A stretch of DNA of 64,000 nucleotides, taken from Bacteroidota bacterium. Its GTDB lineage: Bacteria; Bacteroidota; Bacteroidia; Chitinophagales; Chitinophagaceae. Position 1 is the first letter of the stretch; every line of letters starts with the position of its first letter. The DNA is taken from the NCBI GenBank assembly GCA_947452555.1, contig CANGDH010000003.1, forward strand, positions 62,001-126,000, given 5' to 3'. The notes under the pieces are model-generated. The model made no database searches. It was given only the letters and a program-made list of their open reading frames with translations, and was not told where the DNA came from. Both the position numbers and the translations under genes were made by a program. Positions 60,710 to 64,000 of the stretch are shown piece by piece.

Positions 60710-61795
60710 TTATCCATTGTATGCTTCTGACACACCTTTGTGTAAAATTTTTCCTGCTCTAATATTTAATCCTTTAGCTAGTGCTGGGTTCTCGGCACAA
60801 GCAATTTCCCATCCTTTATTCGCAATAGCAATTGCATAAGGAATAGTAGCTTGTGTTAATGCGCGCGTTGAAGTTTGAGGCACAGCACCTGGCATATTAG
60901 CAACACAATAATGAATTACATTATCAATTGTATACACAGGGTTTTCGTGTGTTGTTGGCTTACAAGTTTCAATACAACCTCCTTGGTCAACGGCAACGTC
61001 TACCACTACAGAGCCTGGCTCCATGGTTGCCAAATCTGCCTTCATAACTAAATGAGGCGCTTTCGCCCCGTGTAATAATACAGCACCAATCACTAAGTCG
61101 GTAGTAGGAAGTTTTTCCTTGATTGCCAATATTGTAGAATATTGTGTAACCACATTTGCTGGCATCACGTCGCTTAAATATCTTAATCTAGCTAAGTTCG
61201 TATCCATTAATGTTACATTCGCACCTAAACCTGCGGCCATTTTAGCAGCCTGCGTTCCTACGATACCGCCACCAATTACTAATACCTCTGCTGGCTTAAC
61301 ACCTGGCACGCCACCTAATAATTTTCCTTTTCCGCCAAATGGTTTTCCTAAATAATAAGCTCCCACATTTACTGCCATTCTTCCCGCCACTTCAGACATT
61401 GGAACTAATAAAGGCAGCGAACCGTCTGCTAATTCAACAGTCTCATAAGCAATACATACTGCATGCGTTTTCATCATTGCTTCTGTCAATTCTTTAGAAG
61501 CTGCAAAGTGGAAATATGTAAATAGAATTTGTCCTGCTTTTATTAATGGAAATTCAGCCGCTAATGGCTCTTTTACTTTAATAATCATTTCCGCTACTTC
61601 ATACACTTCTTTTGCACTGCTTAAAATTTCAGCACCCACTTTAGTATAAGCTTCGTCATTAAATCCTGAACCTGCGCCTGCATTGGTTTCCATGTACACT
61701 TTATGACCCTGTCTTACTAAACTATCAGCACCTTCTGGAGTCAAGCCTACTCTGTATTCTTGAATCTTAATTTCTTTAGGACAACCTATTATCAT
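60710..61795 (-). CDS. ald: Alanine dehydrogenase
   Basis: NAD-dependent oxidation of L-alanine to pyruvate and ammonium, or the reverse. The 361-residue protein opens MIIGCPKEIKIQEYRVGLTPEG, with pyruvate-binding Arg and Lys in that segment and in MIIKVKEP. The catalytic His region is LFTYFHFAASKELT, NAD binds at EVLVIGGGIVGTQAAKMAAGLGANVTLMD, and a further signature is VVVDVAVDQGGC. It is divergent from an Lrp-family regulator across 169 bases, a frequent pairing in which the regulator controls ald. Confidence 0.95.
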   Translation of the reverse strand: MIIGCPKEIKIQEYRVGLTPEGADSLVRQGHKVYMETNAGAGSGFNDEAYTKVGAEILSSAKEVYEVAEMIIKVKEPLAAEFPLIKAGQILFTYFHFAASKELTEAMMKTHAVCIAYETVELADGSLPLLVPMSEVAGRMAVNVGAYYLGKPFGGKGKLLGGVPGVKPAEVLVIGGGIVGTQAAKMAAGLGANVTLMDTNLARLRYLSDVMPANVVTQYSTILAIKEKLPTTDLVIGAVLLHGAKAPHLVMKADLATMEPGSVVVDVAVDQGGCIETCKPTTHENPVYTIDNVIHYCVANMPGAVPQTSTRALTQATIPYAIAIANKGWEIACAENPALAKGLNIRAGKILHKGVSEAYNG

Positions 61796-61964
61796 GATTT
61801 TGAATTTATTTCTGTACGAAGGTCATATAAAAGAAAATATTTTTTAATGAAAGGTTAAAATCAGTAAAAAATCCTTTTAAGTATCAAATAACAGGAAATA
61901 ATAGTAAATTAGTGCCTGAATCAAGACTAAGACAGAAATTCTTTCTCTTCAAAACTTATTTCAC

Positions 61965-62423
61965 ATGAGCTTAGATAAAATTGACCTTTCCATTTTGCGC
62001 ATTTTACAGAAAAATGCCTTGGCTAAACTTAAGGATATTAGCAATGCAATTAATCTGTCTGTAAGTCCTACCCATGATAGAATAAAAAGATTAGAAGCGC
62101 TTGGCGTCATTCAAAATTATGTGACTTTAATTGATCGTAAAAAAATTGAATTAGGATTAGTTGTTTTTTGTCATGTTACGTTAGATAAACAAACTAAAAA
62201 TAACTTTGCAGAATTTGAGCAAATTATTCTTCAATTTGATGAAGTGATTTCTTGTAGTTTAGTGTCTGGAAGTTTTGATTATTATTTAAAAGTGGTTTCA
62301 AAAGATGTAGAAACTTATAATAAATTTTATCAAGAAAAACTAGCAGTGCTTCCTATGGTTGCACACATAAATAGCTTGTTTGTTATGGACGAAATAAAAA
62401 CTACGACTTCATTGCCTTTATAA
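61965..62423 (+). CDS. Lrp/AsnC-family transcriptional regulator
   Basis: A 152-residue regulator. An N-terminal winged helix-turn-helix (IDLSILRILQKNALAKLKDISNAINLSVSPTHDRIKRLEALGVI) is followed by the RAM ligand-binding domain with VISCSLVSGSFDYYLKVVSKDVETYNKFYQEKL. Such proteins form octamers and sense amino acids. Divergence from ald suggests it controls alanine dehydrogenase in response to alanine. No operator is claimed. Confidence 0.92.
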   Translation: MSLDKIDLSILRILQKNALAKLKDISNAINLSVSPTHDRIKRLEALGVIQNYVTLIDRKKIELGLVVFCHVTLDKQTKNNFAEFEQIILQFDEVISCSLVSGSFDYYLKVVSKDVETYNKFYQEKLAVLPMVAHINSLFVMDEIKTTTSLPL

Positions 62424-62456
62424 TTCCCCAACCTATTTTATAATTATAATATTTTT

Positions 62457-63068
62457 ATGTACGATATATCTTATTTCAAAGCCAATGACCATCAAGAAGT
62501 TATTGATTTTATGCAAGCAAATCCTTTTGTAACCATTTGTGGTGTGGATGCTAAAGGCTTTCCAGTTGCAGCACAAGTACCCGTGTTAATTAAAATAGAT
62601 AACAATCAAATTACCATTAGCGGCCATTTAATGCGCAAGCAAGACCATACGAATGCATTTGAAGTAAATAAAAATGTATTGGTTGTTTTTTCTGCACCAT
62701 CTGCTTTTGTAAGTGCAAGTTGGTATGTAGAAAATAGTATGGGGAGCACTTGGAATTATCAAACAGCGCATGCAAAAGGGGCTATTGAGTTTAAAGACGA
62801 CGCGCATTTACTTTCCTTATTAACCGAACTTACTATGCATTTTGAAAAAGACCCGAATGCTTCAAGTCAAGTCAAAAACTTATCTCAAGAATACATGGAT
62901 CAGAATATGAAAGCAATTCGTTCTTTTGATATTGTAGTAGAGGATTTACAACATGTTTTTAAGCTAAGCCAAAATAGAGACGAAGAATCGCATGCGAACA
63001 TCAAAACTCAATTAGAAAAAGGTAGTCCTGCTTGCAAGCATATGGCAGCGGCTATGCGCAAAAAATAA
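62457..63068 (+). CDS. PaiB-like FMN-binding protein
   Basis: A 203-residue protein of the FMN-binding negative transcriptional regulator family (PaiB). The opening YDISYFKANDHQEVIDFMQANPFVTICG leads into a split-barrel flavin fold. GHLMRKQDHTNAF, VLVVFSAPSAFVSASWYVE and TWNYQTAHAKG are family motifs, and the C terminus is helical. Despite the family name, DNA binding is not evident; it may be a flavin-dependent reductase. It lies 33 bases after the Lrp gene. Confidence 0.88.
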   Translation: MYDISYFKANDHQEVIDFMQANPFVTICGVDAKGFPVAAQVPVLIKIDNNQITISGHLMRKQDHTNAFEVNKNVLVVFSAPSAFVSASWYVENSMGSTWNYQTAHAKGAIEFKDDAHLLSLLTELTMHFEKDPNASSQVKNLSQEYMDQNMKAIRSFDIVVEDLQHVFKLSQNRDEESHANIKTQLEKGSPACKHMAAAMRKK

Positions 63069-63097
63069 TTTGAATTTATTTAATAGTAATTAACGAA

Positions 63098-63496
63098 TTA
63101 TTTTTTGACAGGCTCTATTAAGTCCCAAAGATTACCATACAAATCTTTAAAAACTGCGACCATTCCATATTCCTCTTTGTGCGGAGGTATTGTAAATTCA
63201 ATCCCTTTATTGGTATAGTCTTGATAATCTCTGTCAAAATTATCTGTGTGTAAAAATAAAAATACACGACCACCAGTTTGATAGCCAATAAATTTCTCCT
63301 GTTCTGGGGTAGCAGCTTTTGCTAATAATAACATGCATCCATTGGCAGGCCCATGAGGCTGCACCATTACCCATCTTTTTGTTTCCGATAAAATTGTATC
63401 TTCTATCAATTTGAATCCTAAAACTTTGGTGTAAAATTGGATGGCTTCGTCATAATCACGAACCACAATACTGATATGGGCTAGACTTTGTTGCAT
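63098..63496 (-). CDS. VOC-family (glyoxalase/dioxygenase fold) protein
   Basis: A 132-residue protein with two beta-alpha-beta-beta-beta modules. LAHISIVVRDYDEAIQFYTKVLGFKLIEDT opens the fold and YGMVAVFKDLYGNLWDLIEP closes it, with a His near the N terminus and a Glu near the C terminus (DLIEP) as metal ligands. It fits the glyoxalase/bleomycin-resistance superfamily. Function cannot be narrowed further. Confidence 0.87.
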   Translation of the reverse strand: MQQSLAHISIVVRDYDEAIQFYTKVLGFKLIEDTILSETKRWVMVQPHGPANGCMLLLAKAATPEQEKFIGYQTGGRVFLFLHTDNFDRDYQDYTNKGIEFTIPPHKEEYGMVAVFKDLYGNLWDLIEPVKK

Positions 63497-63557
63497 AAAT
63501 CAAATGTACAAAAAATTAAAAGGTTTATTTATCTTCATGAAAGCTAAAGCATACATT

Positions 63558-64000
63558 ATGACGACTACAAAAAATATAATATTCGATTTAGGCAATGTTC
63601 TATACGATATTGATTTCAAGAAAATGTATGCAGAATTTGAAGACTTGGGGATCCCTAATTTCGAAAGTCATTTTACTTTAAATAAATCTGACCCATTATT
63701 CTTTGACTTAGAAAAAGGCTTTATTGATGAACTTGCTTTTTGCGAAGGTTTTAAAAAGCTTTCAAATACACCTTTAACCAACGAGCAAATCATTAAGGGT
63801 TGGAATTCTTTATTAATCGGATTTAGAAAACCTAGCATTGATTGGGTGAAAGCAAATAACGAGCAATTTGACACTTTTTTATATTCCAATACCAATCAAA
63901 TACATTACAATTTCTTTATACCCCAATTTGAAAAAGAAGTGGCGAATTATGCTTTCGAATCCTTGTTTAAGAAGCCTTATTACTCTCATGAAATGGGGCA
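63558..64000 (+). CDS. YihX-like HAD phosphatase, C-terminally cut by window edge
   Basis: An open frame starting at ATG 63558 continues past the right edge, with 147 codons visible. It opens MTTTKNIIFDLGNVLYDID, where DLGNV is HAD motif I. Further on, YSNTNQIHYNFF is motif II in the form common to YihX-like sugar-phosphate phosphatases, and YSHEMG precedes the missing motif III. An in-frame ATG at 63537 would add seven residues. As no stop is reached, total length is unknown. Confidence 0.85.
   Translation, partial: MTTTKNIIFDLGNVLYDIDFKKMYAEFEDLGIPNFESHFTLNKSDPLFFDLEKGFIDELAFCEGFKKLSNTPLTNEQIIKGWNSLLIGFRKPSIDWVKANNEQFDTFLYSNTNQIHYNFFIPQFEKEVANYAFESLFKKPYYSHEMG

Noticed and set aside
61808..61939. 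Inverted pair ATTTCTGT (61808) and ACAGAAAT (61932) between ald and lrp as a regulator site
   Set aside because: Eight bases over 125 bases in AT-rich DNA is easily chance and does not resemble a known Lrp site.
1..64000. CRISPR arrays, insertion sequences, prophage, toxin-antitoxin or restriction genes
   Set aside because: Read through on both strands; no direct-repeat/spacer arrays, transposase or phage genes, or defence-type genes were seen.

Overview
This window is AT-rich chromosomal DNA from a member of the Bacteroidota. The evidence is SusC/SusD and other TonB-dependent receptor genes, TAnnTTTG-type -7 promoter elements, weak Shine-Dalgarno sites and lipoproteins with short Bacteroidota-style lipoboxes. 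The mix of xylose isomerase, GH29 fucosidase, SusCD and an aerobic-type hydrogenase suggests a free-living heterotroph, perhaps of the Chitinophagaceae; that family placement is inference. Coding density is high, no gene-free stretch exceeds about 170 bases, and I see no rRNA, tRNA, CRISPR array, insertion sequence or prophage.

Layout. 0-0.7 kb: an edge fragment of a VF530-like gene and an RluE-type pseudouridine synthase. 0.7-11.5 kb: a complete uptake [NiFe]-hydrogenase locus. The hypABFCDE genes and a small HupE-like membrane protein run leftward. The small subunit, large subunit, cytochrome b, maturation protease and a CBS-domain protein run rightward. The small subunit has the six cysteines of an oxygen-tolerant proximal cluster. 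11.5-29.7 kb: mixed metabolism, comprising a serine hydrolase interrupted by an in-frame stop, threonine dehydratase, two secreted amidohydrolases, a PhyH dioxygenase with xylB-xylA, an amino-acid permease with a DDAH-like hydrolase, a CLC-type transporter with a fluoride-exporter-like filter motif, a SulP transporter with carbonic anhydrase, and a secreted fucosidase.

29.8-44.1 kb and 49.8-60.6 kb: genes that mostly concern phosphorus. They include a five-gene phosphonate operon (DUF5690 transporter, PbfD-like FAD oxidase, PhnZ-like HD oxygenase, PhnX-like HAD hydrolase, PhnO-like acetyltransferase), polyphosphate kinase with an exopolyphosphatase, a PlcP-like phospholipase C with a glycosyltransferase (a lipid-remodelling pair), a beta-propeller/phosphoesterase protein with a TonB receptor, a secreted glycerophosphodiesterase, a SusCD pair, and a second TonB receptor with a beta-helix lipoprotein. 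Four of these transcription units are preceded by a 44-bp block of four tandem 11-bp repeats (S-N-T-A-A-Y-A-W-T-type), arranged like PhoB/PhoP boxes. This is the most interesting signal in the window: it ties genes of unknown substrate to a probable phosphate-starvation regulon. An NAD de novo operon (nadC-nadA-nadB), a YpdA-like reductase and a second serine hydrolase lie inside this stretch without such boxes.

60.7-64 kb: alanine dehydrogenase divergent from an Lrp-type regulator, a PaiB-like flavin protein, a VOC-family protein and the start of a YihX-like HAD phosphatase cut by the window edge.
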